This document shows, one piece after another, positions 32,893 through 41,950 of a stretch of 64,000 nucleotides of DNA; positions within the stretch are counted from its first letter, which is position 1; every line of letters begins with the position of its first letter. The DNA is from Brevundimonas lenta. GTDB lineage: Bacteria > Pseudomonadota > Alphaproteobacteria > Caulobacterales > Caulobacteraceae. The stretch spans positions 434,001-498,000 of the forward strand of contig NZ_JACIDM010000001.1 of the NCBI RefSeq assembly GCF_014196335.1, in the 5' to 3' direction. The notes under the pieces were generated by a model that searched no databases, was not told where the DNA came from, and saw only the letters and a program-made list of their open reading frames with translations. The position numbers were made by a program, and so were the translations under genes.

Positions 32893-33729
32893 TCAGGACA
32901 GGGCCGCTGCGCCGACGCGCGCGCCGCGGACGGCGTCGGCCAGGCTGCGGACCTTCGCCAGAACGCGGGCGGGGGCCGGTTCGTTCGCCTCAAGGGCGGC
33001 GGCGACCTCGTCGACCAGCACGGAGCCCGCGACCACCGCATCGGCGACGCGGGCGATCTCTGCGGCGCGTTCGGGCGTCTTGACCCCGAAACCGACCGCG
33101 ACTGGCAGGCCCGACGCGTTGCGCACGCGCTCGACCGCAGGCGCGACCGATCCGGCCTGGGCTTCCTTCACGCCGGTCACCCCGGCCACGGACACGTAGT
33201 AGACGAAGCCCGAGGTGCGTTCGGCGATGATCTGCAGCCGGTCGTCGTCCGAGGTCGGCGTGGCCAGACGGATCAGCGACACCTGCGCGGCGTCCAGCGC
33301 GTCCGTCAGCGGCCCGGCCTCTTCCGGCGGGCAGTCGACCACGATCACTCCGTCCACGCCGCTGGCGGCCGCCTCGCGGGCGAAGGCCTCATGGCCGTAG
33401 CTCTCGATGGGGTTGAGATAGCCCATCAGGATCACCGGCGTGTCGGCGTCGCCCTCGCGGAAGGCGGCGGCCAGCGCCAGCGTGCCCTTCAGCGTCAGCC
33501 CCGCCTTCAGCCCGCGCAGCGCCGCGCGCTGGATCGGCGGGCCCTCGGCCATCGGGTCCGAGAACGGGAAGCCCAGTTCGATGATGTCCGCCCCCGCCGC
33601 CGGCAGGCCGCGCAGGATCTCCAGCGCCTGGTCGCGCGTAGGGTCGCCGGCCATGACGTAAGCGACGAAGCCGGCCCGTCCCTCCGCCTTCAGGGCGGCG
33701 AAACGGGCGTCGATGCGGGTGGTGGTCAT
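32893..33729 (-). CDS. trpA: Tryptophan synthase alpha subunit
   Basis: A 278-residue TIM barrel that cleaves indole-3-glycerol phosphate to indole and glyceraldehyde 3-phosphate and passes indole to TrpB. The catalytic Glu is E51 in DIIELGFPFSDP. The position of the second catalytic residue (Asp60 in E. coli, in the LADGP segment) is Glu62 here (MAEGP). The phosphate-binding loop is VAVGFGVKTPE. Its ATG (33729) overlaps the stop of a small secreted protein gene, so translation is coupled to that gene and not directly to trpB. Confidence 0.96.
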   Translation of the reverse strand: MTTTRIDARFAALKAEGRAGFVAYVMAGDPTRDQALEILRGLPAAGADIIELGFPFSDPMAEGPPIQRAALRGLKAGLTLKGTLALAAAFREGDADTPVILMGYLNPIESYGHEAFAREAAASGVDGVIVVDCPPEEAGPLTDALDAAQVSLIRLATPTSDDDRLQIIAERTSGFVYYVSVAGVTGVKEAQAGSVAPAVERVRNASGLPVAVGFGVKTPERAAEIARVADAVVAGSVLVDEVAAALEANEPAPARVLAKVRSLADAVRGARVGAAALS

Positions 33730-34178
33730 TGCTGGGGCGCGGGCGCCGCCGGCTGGGCTTCCGGGGCGGCGCAGACGTCGCCGCGAATGGCGCCGAAGCC
33801 GAGATAGCCGAGGGCGGCCGGATCGTCGGTCGGCTTGGTGGTGTCGTAGAAGGCCATCATCTGCAGGCCGTCGCAGCCGCCCGCGTCACGGCGGCGCACG
33901 AAGATGACGATGTTGTCGTCGCCGTCGGCCGGGATCCAGCCCTTGCCCTGCAGGTCGGCCACATAAGCGTCGGCCAGGGCCCCGATCGAGGTCAGCGGGG
34001 CGCTGACGCAGAAGGCGCGTCCAGCCATGCCGTACAGACCGCCGCAATCCGGCGCCGCCGTCGCGCCCGGCAGGATCAGGGCGTCGGCCGAGACCGTGTC
34101 GGTCGTCGAGGCCTGGGTCTGGGCCATGGCCGGGGCCGCGAAAAGAACCGCCGCGGCGGCCAGAAGGAGGGTCTTCAT
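33726..34178 (-). CDS. Small secreted hypothetical protein inserted between trpB and trpA
   Basis: A 150-residue protein with a clear signal peptide, MKTLLLAAAAVLFAAPAMAQ. The mature domain has four or more cysteines (PDCGGLYG, AFCVSAP, GGCDGLQ, GDVCAAPE), consistent with two periplasmic disulfides, and ends in an Ala/Pro tail. I recognise no family. AGAAGGAGG-like sequence is inside the gene, not upstream. It overlaps the trpA ATG by 4 nt and follows trpB by 122 bp. A periplasmic product has no obvious role in tryptophan synthesis. Confidence 0.75.
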   Translation of the reverse strand: MKTLLLAAAAVLFAAPAMAQTQASTTDTVSADALILPGATAAPDCGGLYGMAGRAFCVSAPLTSIGALADAYVADLQGKGWIPADGDDNIVIFVRRRDAGGCDGLQMMAFYDTTKPTDDPAALGYLGFGAIRGDVCAAPEAQPAAPAPQQ

Positions 34179-34300
34179 AGGACTTGGGAGCTCCAGGCTC
34201 GATGATGATGTGCGCCGCCCGGGAAACGCCTGGCCGCCGCGTCGACCGCATTCAGCACAAGCAAGTGGCCGGGATAAAGGCGCCTTTGCGGAAACCGCCT

Positions 34301-35521
34301 CTAGAGCTCGACGCCCAGATGCGTCGCCACGGCGAAGATGTCCTTGTCGCCGCGCCCGCACATGTTCAGCACCACGTCGCCACCCTTGCCGACCTCGCGG
34401 GCGATCTCGCCCACGCGGGCCAGTGCATGGCTGGGCTCCAGCGCCGGGATGATGCCCTCCAGCTTCGAGCACAGCTGGAACGCCTCCAGCGCCTCGACGT
34501 CGGTGGCGGCGCGGTATTCGGCGCGGCCGATGTCCTTCAGCCAGGCGTGCTCCGGCCCGATGCCGGGATAGTCCAGCCCGGCCGAGATCGAATGCCCCTC
34601 GAGGATCTGCCCGTCCTCGTCCTGCAGCAGATAGGTCCGGTTGCCGTGCAGCACCCCCGGCCGTCCGCCCTGGATCGAGGCCGCATGATCCGGCCCGTCC
34701 AGCCCGCGGCCCGCGGCCTCGACGCCGATCAGGCGCACGCCCGCGTCCTCGATGAAGGGATGGAACAGGCCGATGGCGTTCGACCCGCCGCCGATCGCCG
34801 CCACGCAGGCGTCCGGCAGCTTCTCCCGCCGCGCCAGCATCGAGGCCCGCACCTCGCGCCCGATCACGCTCTGGAAGTCGCGCACCATGGCCGGATAGGG
34901 GTGCGGCCCGGCCGCCGTGCCGATCAGATAGTAGGTGTCCGCGACATTGGTCACCCAGTCGCGCATCGCCTCGTTCATAGCGTCCTTGAGCGTGCCGCGG
35001 CCCGAGGTGACGGGGATCACCTCCGCGCCCAACAGCTTCATGCGGAACACGTTGGGCGACTGCCGCTCCACATCCGCGGCGCCCATGTAGACGACGCAGG
35101 GCAGGCCGAAGCGCGCGCACACCGTCGCCGTCGCCACGCCGTGCTGGCCGGCGCCGGTCTCAGCGATGATCCGCGTCTTGCCCATGCGCATGGCCAGCAG
35201 GATCTGGCCCATGCAGTTGTTCACCTTGTGGGCGCCGGTGTGGTTCAGCTCGTCGCGCTTGAACCAGATGTCCGCCCCGCCGTGGTGCTCGGTTAGCCGC
35301 TCGGCGAAATACATCGGGCTGGGCCGGCCGACATAGTCGGTCAGGAAGCCGTCCAGCTCGGCCTGGAACGACGGATCCGCCTTCGCCGCCTCATAGGCCG
35401 CATTCAGCTCGTGGATCAGCGGCATCAACGTTTCGGCGACGAACCGTCCGCCGTAGGGGCCGAAGCGACCCTCTTCGTCGGGGTAGGCGTAGGTGTTCGG
35501 AAGGATGGCGGTCACGGGCAA
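34301..35521 (-). CDS. trpB: Tryptophan synthase beta subunit
   Basis: A 406-residue PLP enzyme condensing indole and serine to tryptophan. The Schiff-base lysine is K99 in HTGAHKVNN. The phosphate-binding glycine loop is [10 protein letters not shown], and the N-terminal [15 protein letters not shown] is the family start. ATG 35521 lies 24 bp after trpF. The usual trpB-trpA junction is interrupted by the gene at 33726-34178. Confidence 0.98.
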   Translation of the reverse strand: MPVTAILPNTYAYPDEEGRFGPYGGRFVAETLMPLIHELNAAYEAAKADPSFQAELDGFLTDYVGRPSPMYFAERLTEHHGGADIWFKRDELNHTGAHKVNNCMGQILLAMRMGKTRIIAETGAGQHGVATATVCARFGLPCVVYMGAADVERQSPNVFRMKLLGAEVIPVTSGRGTLKDAMNEAMRDWVTNVADTYYLIGTAAGPHPYPAMVRDFQSVIGREVRASMLARREKLPDACVAAIGGGSNAIGLFHPFIEDAGVRLIGVEAAGRGLDGPDHAASIQGGRPGVLHGNRTYLLQDEDGQILEGHSISAGLDYPGIGPEHAWLKDIGRAEYRAATDVEALEAFQLCSKLEGIIPALEPSHALARVGEIAREVGKGGDVVLNMCGRGDKDIFAVATHLGVEL

Positions 35522-35545
35522 TCTCGCGCGGGGGAAGCGGCGGAA

Positions 35546-36196
35546 TCAGGTTGACCGGACGCTCTCCAGAAACGCCGCGATCAGGGCCGGGTCCTTAACA
35601 CCCGGCGCGCTTTCCACGCCAGAGGACACGTCGACCAGCGGCGCGCCCGTCACCCGCACCGCCTCGCCGACATTGGCCGGGTCCAGCCCCCCGGCGAGGA
35701 ACCAAAGCTTCGCGAACGACCGCCCCGCCAGCAGCGTCCAGTCGAACGAGGCGCCGACCCCGCCGGGCAGGGCCGAGCCCTCGGGCGGTTTCGCGTCGAA
35801 CATCAGATGATCGACCACGGGCTCCCACACGCCCGCCGCATCGATATCGGCGGCCGTGCACACCGACAGCGCGCGGATCACGCCCGCGCCGGTCAGGGTC
35901 CTCACCTGCGCCGCCCGCTCCGGCGTCTCCGACCCGTGCAGCTGGATCAGGTCCGGCTTCAGGATCAGGGCGATTTCGGTCAGCAGGGCGTCGTCGGCGT
36001 CGACCGTCACCGCGACGATCTTCGCCTTGCCAGGTCCTTGGCCCCGTACCCGCTCGAACAGGGTCGCCGCGTGCAGCGGTTCGATGTGGCGCGGGCTCTT
36101 CGGGAACACCACCGCGCCGACGAAGGCCGCGCCGCCGGCGAGCGCCGCGTCGAGCGTTTCGGGCGTGGTCAGTCCGCAGATCTTCGCCAGGGCCAT
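35546..36196 (-). CDS. trpF: Phosphoribosylanthranilate isomerase
   Basis: A 216-residue TIM-barrel enzyme of tryptophan synthesis. The N-terminal motif AKICGLTTPETLDAAL carries catalytic Cys7, and GAVVFPKSPRHI and LIQLHGSETPE are family strands. The phosphate loop near LAGGLDPANVGEAV closes the barrel. ATG 36196 is the family start; the longer frame to 36268 is not supported. Order trpF-trpB-(small gene)-trpA on the minus strand indicates one operon. Confidence 0.96.
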   Translation of the reverse strand: MALAKICGLTTPETLDAALAGGAAFVGAVVFPKSPRHIEPLHAATLFERVRGQGPGKAKIVAVTVDADDALLTEIALILKPDLIQLHGSETPERAAQVRTLTGAGVIRALSVCTAADIDAAGVWEPVVDHLMFDAKPPEGSALPGGVGASFDWTLLAGRSFAKLWFLAGGLDPANVGEAVRVTGAPLVDVSSGVESAPGVKDPALIAAFLESVRST

Positions 36197-36227
36197 GGCC
36201 GCAGGTGCCCCCGCCGCACCGTCGCGG

Positions 36228-37442
36228 TCAAGGCCGGTACAGGTCGGCGTCCGCATCGGGCCGCCCACGCAGCGCCGCCGACACCACCTGGCTGGCGATG
36301 ACCGAATAGGTGATGCCGTTGCCGCCGAACCCCATCACCGCCCAGGCATGATCCATCCCGGGCACCGGACCGATCGACGGCAACCCTGTGGCGCTCTCCC
36401 CGAAGGCGCCGGCCCAGCTGTAGTCGATGTCGAACTCGACTCCGGGCAGCAGGACCTTCAGCTTGCGGGCGATGGCCGCGCATTTGCGCTTCAGCTTCGC
36501 CTTGTCGGCGTGGGCCGTGGGCGACGGCTCGTCCTCGCCGCCGACGATCAGCCGCCCGTCGCCGCTCATGCGCAGATACAGGTAGGGATTCGACGCCTCC
36601 CAGACCAGGGTGTCGCGCAGCCAGGCGGGGCAGGGTTGCCGCGGCTTTGACGCCATCGCCCAGGTCGAGATCACCGTCGCCCCCGGCGTCGGCACGCCCT
36701 TCGGAAACTCATAGCCGCAGCAGAACACCACGCTCTTCGCCCGCACGGCATGCCCGGCGTCGGTCAGCAGGGTGACGCCTTCCGGGTCGCTCACCGCCTC
36801 CATCACCTCGACCGGCGAATACACCCTGGCTCCGGCCGCATCCGCCCGGCGCAACAGTCCGGCCGCCAGCCGCGCCGGATCGCCGCTGGCCGAGCCCTGG
36901 CTGAGGATCGCCCCGGTGCGGTCGATGCCGAACCGCTCGCGCAGCGCCGCCGGACCGACGTATTCGCTCTCCAGTCCGATCGCCGCCCGCGCCTCGGCCT
37001 CGGCTTCCAGCGCGCGATGGCCGTAGGCGTCTCCGGCCAGATACAGGGTCGCCTTGTCGTGGCAGCCGCAGCGGATGGCCTCTTCCGCCACCACCCGCTT
37101 CAGATCGTCCACCGCCCGGCGCGAGCGCAGATACGCCCGCCGTGCCTTCGCCGTGCCGATCCGCTCCGCCAGCGCCGTCAGCGGCAGGTCCACCTCCCAC
37201 TGCAGCAGGGCGGTCGAGGCGATGGTCGAGCCCATCAGCGGCGGCCGTCGATCCAGCACCGCCACCGAATGATCACGCGACAACTCATGGGCCATGAAGG
37301 CCCCGCTGATCCCGGCCCCGACCACGGCCACGTCGACCGCGATCGCCTCCCGCAGCGGCCGCACAGGCACGCCGAGGCCCGGACTGTCCGCCCACGGCGA
37401 ACGTCCCGTTCTCAAATCCCGCTTGATGGTGGCGCCGCTCAT
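36228..37442 (-). CDS. FAD-dependent oxidoreductase (DAO / glycine oxidase-like)
   Basis: A 404-residue flavoprotein. The FAD-binding motif is VAVVGAGISGAFMAHEL (about 35-51) with the acidic strand end VLDRRPPLMGST. A C-terminal substrate and FAD segment reads LPSIGPVPGMDHAWAVMGFGGNGITYS. The DAO family oxidises secondary amines such as sarcosine or amino acids; proteins of this pattern (puuB/ordL-like) often act on gamma-glutamyl amines or N-methyl amino acids, but the substrate is not determined. ATG 37442 chosen. It precedes trpF by 31 bp. Confidence 0.88.
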   Translation of the reverse strand: MSGATIKRDLRTGRSPWADSPGLGVPVRPLREAIAVDVAVVGAGISGAFMAHELSRDHSVAVLDRRPPLMGSTIASTALLQWEVDLPLTALAERIGTAKARRAYLRSRRAVDDLKRVVAEEAIRCGCHDKATLYLAGDAYGHRALEAEAEARAAIGLESEYVGPAALRERFGIDRTGAILSQGSASGDPARLAAGLLRRADAAGARVYSPVEVMEAVSDPEGVTLLTDAGHAVRAKSVVFCCGYEFPKGVPTPGATVISTWAMASKPRQPCPAWLRDTLVWEASNPYLYLRMSGDGRLIVGGEDEPSPTAHADKAKLKRKCAAIARKLKVLLPGVEFDIDYSWAGAFGESATGLPSIGPVPGMDHAWAVMGFGGNGITYSVIASQVVSAALRGRPDADADLYRP

Positions 37443-37505
37443 GTCCGCTCCGTTGAAGCGGAGCCTTAGCGGTCGGGAGCTGGGGCGGTTCCGCCCCACA
37501 CGACG

Positions 37506-38240
37506 TCAGGTGAAGATGGAGTCGATCTCGGCCTGGTCCAGCAACCGCCATTCGCCCGCTGGCAGGTCGTCCGGCAGCATGAGGCCCCCCAGCCGCTCGC
37601 GATGCAGCGACTCGACGTGGTTGCCCACCGCCGCGAACATGCGGCGCACCATGTGATAGCGGCCCTCGGTCACGGACACCCGCGCCTCGGTCGGCGACAG
37701 CACCTCCAGCAGCGCCGGTTTCAGCGGCCGGTCATCGTTCTCCAGCAGCAGCTCGCCCGAGGCGAACAGGGCGGCTTCCGTACCGTTCAGCGGTCGCGCC
37801 AGCTGCGCGCGATACACCTTGGCCACCAGCTTCTTCGGACTGATCACGCGGTGCAGCAGGTCGCCGTCGTCGGTCATCAGCAGCAGGCCGGACGTTTCCT
37901 TGTCCAGCCGCCCGATGGTCGAGATGGCCGGATCGCGACGGCGCCAGCGGCCAGGCAGGACGTCATAGACCAGCGCCCCGTCCTCCTTGTGCGAACAGGT
38001 CATGCCCAGCGGCTTGTGCAGCAGGATGACGACGCCGTGCGGCGGGTCCAGCGGCTCGCCGTCGATCTCCATGCGCGCGGGCAGGTCGGGCGTCACCGGG
38101 ATGCGTTTCGACACGTCGGTGATGTCGACGCCGTCCAGGACGATGCCGCCGGCCTTGCCCATCCGCGCCATCTCGGCGCGCGAGCCGTAGCCCAGCGAGC
38201 CCAGCAGTTTGTCGACACGGCTGGTCGGAACCTTCGCCAC
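37506..38240 (-). CDS. 16S rRNA pseudouridine synthase, RsuA family
   Basis: A 244-residue enzyme: an N-terminal S4 RNA-binding domain (about 6-60, RVDKLLGSLGYGSRAEMARM), then the catalytic domain with GRLDKETSGLLLMT (catalytic Asp) and RPLKPALLEVL. The C-terminal GRYHMVRRMFAAVG is the RsuA/RluB-type signature. It isomerises a specific uridine in rRNA, by family 16S U516. It starts with GTG at 38240, back to back with the TAG of the upstream methyltransferase, so the two are surely co-translated. Confidence 0.92.
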   Translation of the reverse strand: MAKVPTSRVDKLLGSLGYGSRAEMARMGKAGGIVLDGVDITDVSKRIPVTPDLPARMEIDGEPLDPPHGVVILLHKPLGMTCSHKEDGALVYDVLPGRWRRRDPAISTIGRLDKETSGLLLMTDDGDLLHRVISPKKLVAKVYRAQLARPLNGTEAALFASGELLLENDDRPLKPALLEVLSPTEARVSVTEGRYHMVRRMFAAVGNHVESLHRERLGGLMLPDDLPAGEWRLLDQAEIDSIFT

Positions 38241-39140
38241 CTACTTCACCGCCTCGAACAGCTTGTAGCCGCCGGCGTCGGCGACCATGCGCATGCGTTT
38301 GAAGGCCTCGTTCAGCTCGGCCTCGTAGGGCAGGTGCCGGTTGGCGACCAGCCACATGACCCCGCCCTTCTTCAGCATGCCGGCGGCCTGGCGGATGAAG
38401 TTCTGGCCCAGCCGTTTGTCCTCGGCGCCGCCGTCGTGGAAGGGCGGATTGGTGACGATGAAATCGAGGTCGCCTTCGGTCGGCGCCGTGCGCACGTCGG
38501 CCCATTCGAAGGTGACGCGCGGATCGACGACGTTCTTCTTCGCCGCCTCGATCGCCCGGCGGTCCAGGTCGATCAGACGCAGGGCGGTGACGGCGGGCGA
38601 GCGCAGCGCCACCGTGGCCAGCGCCCCGTAGCCGCAACCCAGATCAGCCCCCTTGCCCTTCATCGGCGGCAGGTTCTTCGCCAGCAGGGCCGAACCGGCG
38701 TCGACCCGGTCCCAGGCGAACACACCCGGCTGCGACCAGGCCTCCAGCCCCGGCACGACGCGCGGCGCGCCGCCGGCAACGGCTTCGTCCAGGCCGTCAA
38801 TCTGTTCAGGCTTTAGAACCACGCAGCGGCGGTGGTGCGCCTTGGCGCTCTCGCCGACCTCCAGGCCGAAGGCTTCCAGCTCCTTCTTCAGCCGCGACCC
38901 GCCCTTGTCCTTGGGCGCCATGACGTCCAGCCGTCCGCCGGTCTTCAGCGCCCGCAGCGACAGAGCGAGGGTATAGCGACGCTCCAGCACGCCCGGCGGG
39001 GCGTAGATCATGACGTCGTCGACCGATCCTTCGGCCACGTCCTCAAGCTGCGTCGAGCCCGGAATCAGCGGCGAGGTCTGGACGGCGGCGCCGGGCGGAT
39101 CGAACACCGCCGGCGGGCGGCCATAGAGAAGTGTGGTCAT
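38241..39140 (-). CDS. RsmC-like class I SAM-dependent rRNA methyltransferase
   Basis: A 299-residue protein. The C-terminal methyltransferase domain has motif I GADLGCGYGALATVAL (about 165-180), an acidic motif II in LIDLD, and the catalytic NPPFHDGG typical of N2-guanine methyltransferases RsmC/RlmG. The N-terminal half is a degenerate methyltransferase fold, as in RsmC. The likely product is m2G in 16S rRNA. It is coupled to the pseudouridine synthase gene with zero spacing, a rRNA-modification pair. Confidence 0.88.
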   Translation of the reverse strand: MTTLLYGRPPAVFDPPGAAVQTSPLIPGSTQLEDVAEGSVDDVMIYAPPGVLERRYTLALSLRALKTGGRLDVMAPKDKGGSRLKKELEAFGLEVGESAKAHHRRCVVLKPEQIDGLDEAVAGGAPRVVPGLEAWSQPGVFAWDRVDAGSALLAKNLPPMKGKGADLGCGYGALATVALRSPAVTALRLIDLDRRAIEAAKKNVVDPRVTFEWADVRTAPTEGDLDFIVTNPPFHDGGAEDKRLGQNFIRQAAGMLKKGGVMWLVANRHLPYEAELNEAFKRMRMVADAGGYKLFEAVK

Positions 39141-39205
39141 CCGCGCGCGTATAGCCGGAACGGGCGTGAAGCGGAAACCGGGACCGCCTCCCGGCAGGAG
39201 CGGGT

Positions 39206-39994
39206 TTACCGCGGTCCTGTCAGCCTGATCTCGAACAGGGTCGGCCAGTTCTTGCCGGTGACGAACAGGCGGCGGCCTTCGGGGTCCCAGGCGATGCCGT
39301 TGAGGACGTCGTCATCAGGATCCATGCCGGAGCGGTCGGGCAGCAGGCCGGCGAGGTCGATGATGCCGGTGATGACGCCCGTCTCCGGGTTGATGCGGAT
39401 GATGTAGTCGGTGTGCCAGACGTTGGCGAAGACCTCGCCATCGACCCACTCCAGCTCGTTGATCTGGTTCACCGGGCGGCCGTTGAGGGTCACCGGAACG
39501 CGGCCGGTCTCGACCAGGGTGGTCGGGTCGAAGAAGCGCAGCATGGCCGAGCCGTCCGACAGGATCAGGCGGCGGCCGTCGTCGGTCAGGCCCCAGCCCT
39601 CACCCTCGTAGTCGAACTCGCCCTGGGGGGAGAGGTCGTCGGCGTTCCAGATGAAGGCCTTGCCCTGTTTCCAGGTGAGGGTGATGGCCCGGCCGCCGAT
39701 CTCGGTCAGGCCCTCGCCGAAGGTGTCGCTGTCGAGCACGCGACGCTGGAGCACGGCGCCGTCCTCCAGCCGCACCTTGCGGACAGTCGAGGGATAGCGG
39801 CCGGTGCTCTCCAGCAGGACGCCGTCGCGCCACGCCAGCCCCTGGGTGAAGGCGGCGGAGTCGTGCGGGTATTCGCGCACGACCTCGTAGCCGTAGACCG
39901 GTGTCTGAACCGCGCCCGGAAGCCGCTGGACGGACTGCGCCGCCGCTGGAAGCGGCGCCATGAGCAGCGCGACCAGGACGGCCAGGACGCGCAT
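39206..39994 (-). CDS. Secreted glutaminyl-peptide cyclotransferase (bacterial/plant beta-propeller type)
   Basis: A 262-residue protein with signal peptide MRVLAVLVALLMAPLPAAAQ. A five-bladed propeller follows: FTQGLAWRDGVLLESTG, FGEGLTEIGGRAITLTWK, GEGWGLTDDGRRLILSDGS, INELEWVDGEVFANVW and LNGIAWDPEGRRLFVTGKNWP. These are hallmark segments of the papaya/Xanthomonas-type glutamine cyclotransferase, which turns N-terminal Gln into pyroglutamate in the periplasm. ATG 39994 lies 2 nt after the terC stop, so the genes are an operon. Confidence 0.93.
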   Translation of the reverse strand: MRVLAVLVALLMAPLPAAAQSVQRLPGAVQTPVYGYEVVREYPHDSAAFTQGLAWRDGVLLESTGRYPSTVRKVRLEDGAVLQRRVLDSDTFGEGLTEIGGRAITLTWKQGKAFIWNADDLSPQGEFDYEGEGWGLTDDGRRLILSDGSAMLRFFDPTTLVETGRVPVTLNGRPVNQINELEWVDGEVFANVWHTDYIIRINPETGVITGIIDLAGLLPDRSGMDPDDDVLNGIAWDPEGRRLFVTGKNWPTLFEIRLTGPR

Positions 39995-39996
39995 GG

Positions 39997-40824
39997 TCAG
40001 ACTCCCGGCTCGGCGGTCTCGGCCTTGTTCAGCTGCGCCTGACGAGCCTCCTCGAGGGCGGCTTTTTTGATCGAGGCGTTGCGGCCCATCATGTTCAGTC
40101 CCTCGACCAGGGCCGAGAAGGCCATGGCGGCGTAGATATAGCCCTTGGGCACGTGGACGCCGAAGCCGTCGGCGATCAGCACCATGCCGATCATCAGCAG
40201 GAAGCCGAGGGCCAGCATGACCACGGTCGGGTTCTTGTCGATGAAGTTGCCCAGCGGATCGGCGGCGAAGAGCATGCAGGCCACGGCGATGATGACGGCG
40301 ACCATCATGATCGGCACGTGATCGGTCATGCCGACGGCGGTCAGGATGGAGTCGATCGAGAACACCAGGTCCAGCATGATGATCTGGATGATCGCCGCGC
40401 CGACGTTGTTGATGATGACGTCCTTCTTGTCCTTCTCGAGCAGGGCGTGGGACGGGGTGACGTCGACGGCGTGGTGGATTTCCTTCGTCGCCTTCCAGAC
40501 CAGGAACAGGCCGCCGGCGATCAGGATCAGGTCACGCCAGCTGAAGGCCGTGTCCCAGCCCGCGCCGGCGATGCCGAGGTCGAAGACCGGCTTCGTCAGG
40601 CCCACGATCCAGCCGATCGTGGCCAGCAGGCCCAGGCGCATGATCAGGGCCAGGGCGATGCCGATGCGACGCGTGCGCTGACGGTGTTCCGGGGCCAGCT
40701 TGTTCGACAGGATCGAGATGAAGATCAGATTGTCGATGCCGAGCACGACCTCCATCACCACGAGAGTGATCAACGCCGCCCACGCGGCGGGGTCGGTGAG
40801 AAGCGGAGTTATGCTGTCGAGCAT
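39997..40824 (-). CDS. TerC-family integral membrane protein
   Basis: A 275-residue membrane protein with about seven helices. The conserved first-helix motif [20 protein letters not shown] contains the acidic and Asn residues of the TerC family, and [14 protein letters not shown] is the matching repeat in the second half. TerC proteins are linked to metal-ion export (manganese) during exoenzyme loading and to tellurite resistance; which applies here is unknown. I looked upstream for a yybP-ykoY manganese riboswitch and did not recognise one. Co-transcribed with the glutaminyl cyclase. Confidence 0.92.
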   Translation of the reverse strand: MLDSITPLLTDPAAWAALITLVVMEVVLGIDNLIFISILSNKLAPEHRQRTRRIGIALALIMRLGLLATIGWIVGLTKPVFDLGIAGAGWDTAFSWRDLILIAGGLFLVWKATKEIHHAVDVTPSHALLEKDKKDVIINNVGAAIIQIIMLDLVFSIDSILTAVGMTDHVPIMMVAVIIAVACMLFAADPLGNFIDKNPTVVMLALGFLLMIGMVLIADGFGVHVPKGYIYAAMAFSALVEGLNMMGRNASIKKAALEEARQAQLNKAETAEPGV

Positions 40825-40935
40825 CGTTTTGTGGTCCTGAAGCCTTAGGCCTGAACCCGCTTTCTACCGTTGCGGTTGCGGGCGCGGCAATCCGCCCGGG
40901 GCGGCGCGATGGTCGCAGGGGGTGTCGCGCGGAAT

Positions 40936-41802
40936 TCAGGGGCGGACGGGCACGATGTCGACAACGAGCGGGAAATGGTCCGAGATGACCCGTCCGCCGA
41001 AGGAGTCGGTCAGGACGCCGAACCGCTCGACCGCCAGCCCGTCGCCGATGAAGACGTGGTCGATCGCCACGCCGCCGTTGTCGCTGGCCAGGTTGAAATT
41101 GTTGAAGGTGCCGTCCGGGCCGAAGACCACGGGGCTGACCGTGCGGGCGTCGCGCAGGCCTGTGGCGAGGATGCGCTGGTACGGCGGCGTGCCCTGGCCG
41201 GTGTTGAAGTCGCCCATCAGGATGACCTGGGCCGGGGCGCCGTCGATCTCCACCGCCGGCATGGCGGCGACCAGGGCGGCGCACTGTTCGCGGGCGACGA
41301 CCCCGACGTGGTCGAAATGGGTGTTGCGGACGTCCAGCAGCCGCCCGTCGCGGCGATCGCGCAGGACGACGCGGGTCACCGTGCGGGGATACGCCGCATC
41401 CCAGCCCTTCGACGGAACCTCCGGCGTCGGCGAGCACCAGAAGGTCTCGCTGCGCAGATGGTCGAAGCGGTCGCGGCGCCAGAAGAGGGTAGTGGTCTCG
41501 CCGACCGGACCGCCGTCGTCGCGACCGACGCCATAGCGGTCCCAGCCCGGCAACTGGTCCGCCAGATACTGGACCATGGCCGAGTGGGCCTCCTGGACGC
41601 CCAGCAGGTCGGGGTCGGTGAAGGCGATCTGGCGAGCCATGTGGGGCCTGCGCTCGGTCCAGGTCGGGTTGTCGGTCGGAACGTCGACGCGGATGTTGTA
41701 GCTCATCACCCGAATGGCGGCCGGGTCGCCGGCGAGGGCGGGGAGGGCGGTCGCCAGGACGACGAGGGCGGCGAGGGCGGAGAGGCTGCGCGCAAGGGTC
41801 AT
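40936..41802 (-). CDS. Secreted endonuclease/exonuclease/phosphatase-family protein
   Basis: A 288-residue protein with signal peptide ending LPALAG. EEP-fold motifs are in order: MSYNIRVD with Asn, GVQEAHSAMV with metal-binding Glu, THFDHVG with catalytic His, LMGDFNT with Asp/Asn, and VISDHFPLVVDI with terminal Asp-His. It should hydrolyse phosphodiesters outside the cytoplasm. Secreted members act on nucleic acids, sphingomyelin or inositol phosphates; the substrate is unknown. ATG 41802. It is divergent from the atp operon across a 265-bp gap. Confidence 0.9.
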   Translation of the reverse strand: MTLARSLSALAALVVLATALPALAGDPAAIRVMSYNIRVDVPTDNPTWTERRPHMARQIAFTDPDLLGVQEAHSAMVQYLADQLPGWDRYGVGRDDGGPVGETTTLFWRRDRFDHLRSETFWCSPTPEVPSKGWDAAYPRTVTRVVLRDRRDGRLLDVRNTHFDHVGVVAREQCAALVAAMPAVEIDGAPAQVILMGDFNTGQGTPPYQRILATGLRDARTVSPVVFGPDGTFNNFNLASDNGGVAIDHVFIGDGLAVERFGVLTDSFGGRVISDHFPLVVDIVPVRP

Positions 41803-41904
41803 GTCGATCTTCCAACGCGTGGGGCACGTTTTCTCGCTCCACCGCCCAGGAACGGCACGTCAAATCTCGTTACGCCGGAGTCGTGGTGCGTCCTGCTGCC
41901 TCGG

Positions 41905-41932
41905 TTGCGGTGAAGGGGCATGAGTGCTATCA
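41905..41932 (+). promoter_or_regulatory. atpH: Candidate promoter of the atpHAGDC operon
   Basis: A -35-like TTGCGG (41905-41910) and -10-like CTATCA (41927-41932) are separated by 16 bp. The -10 lies within GCTATC, close to the alphaproteobacterial GCTANAWC pattern. Transcription would start near 41939, giving a ~130-nt leader that begins just before the hairpins described next. Confidence 0.4.
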
Positions 41933-41950
41933 GGCGCCCGGCTGAGCCGA

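Noticed and set aside
34276..34298. AAAGGCGCCTTT and a GCGG/CCGC hairpin in the trpB downstream gap
   Set aside because: The 12-bp palindrome has no loop, and neither stem is followed by a proper T-run, so I do not call a terminator.
40825..40935. yybP-ykoY manganese riboswitch before terC
   Set aside because: I could not find the conserved loops of that class, and the gap is only about 110 bp with no convincing fold.
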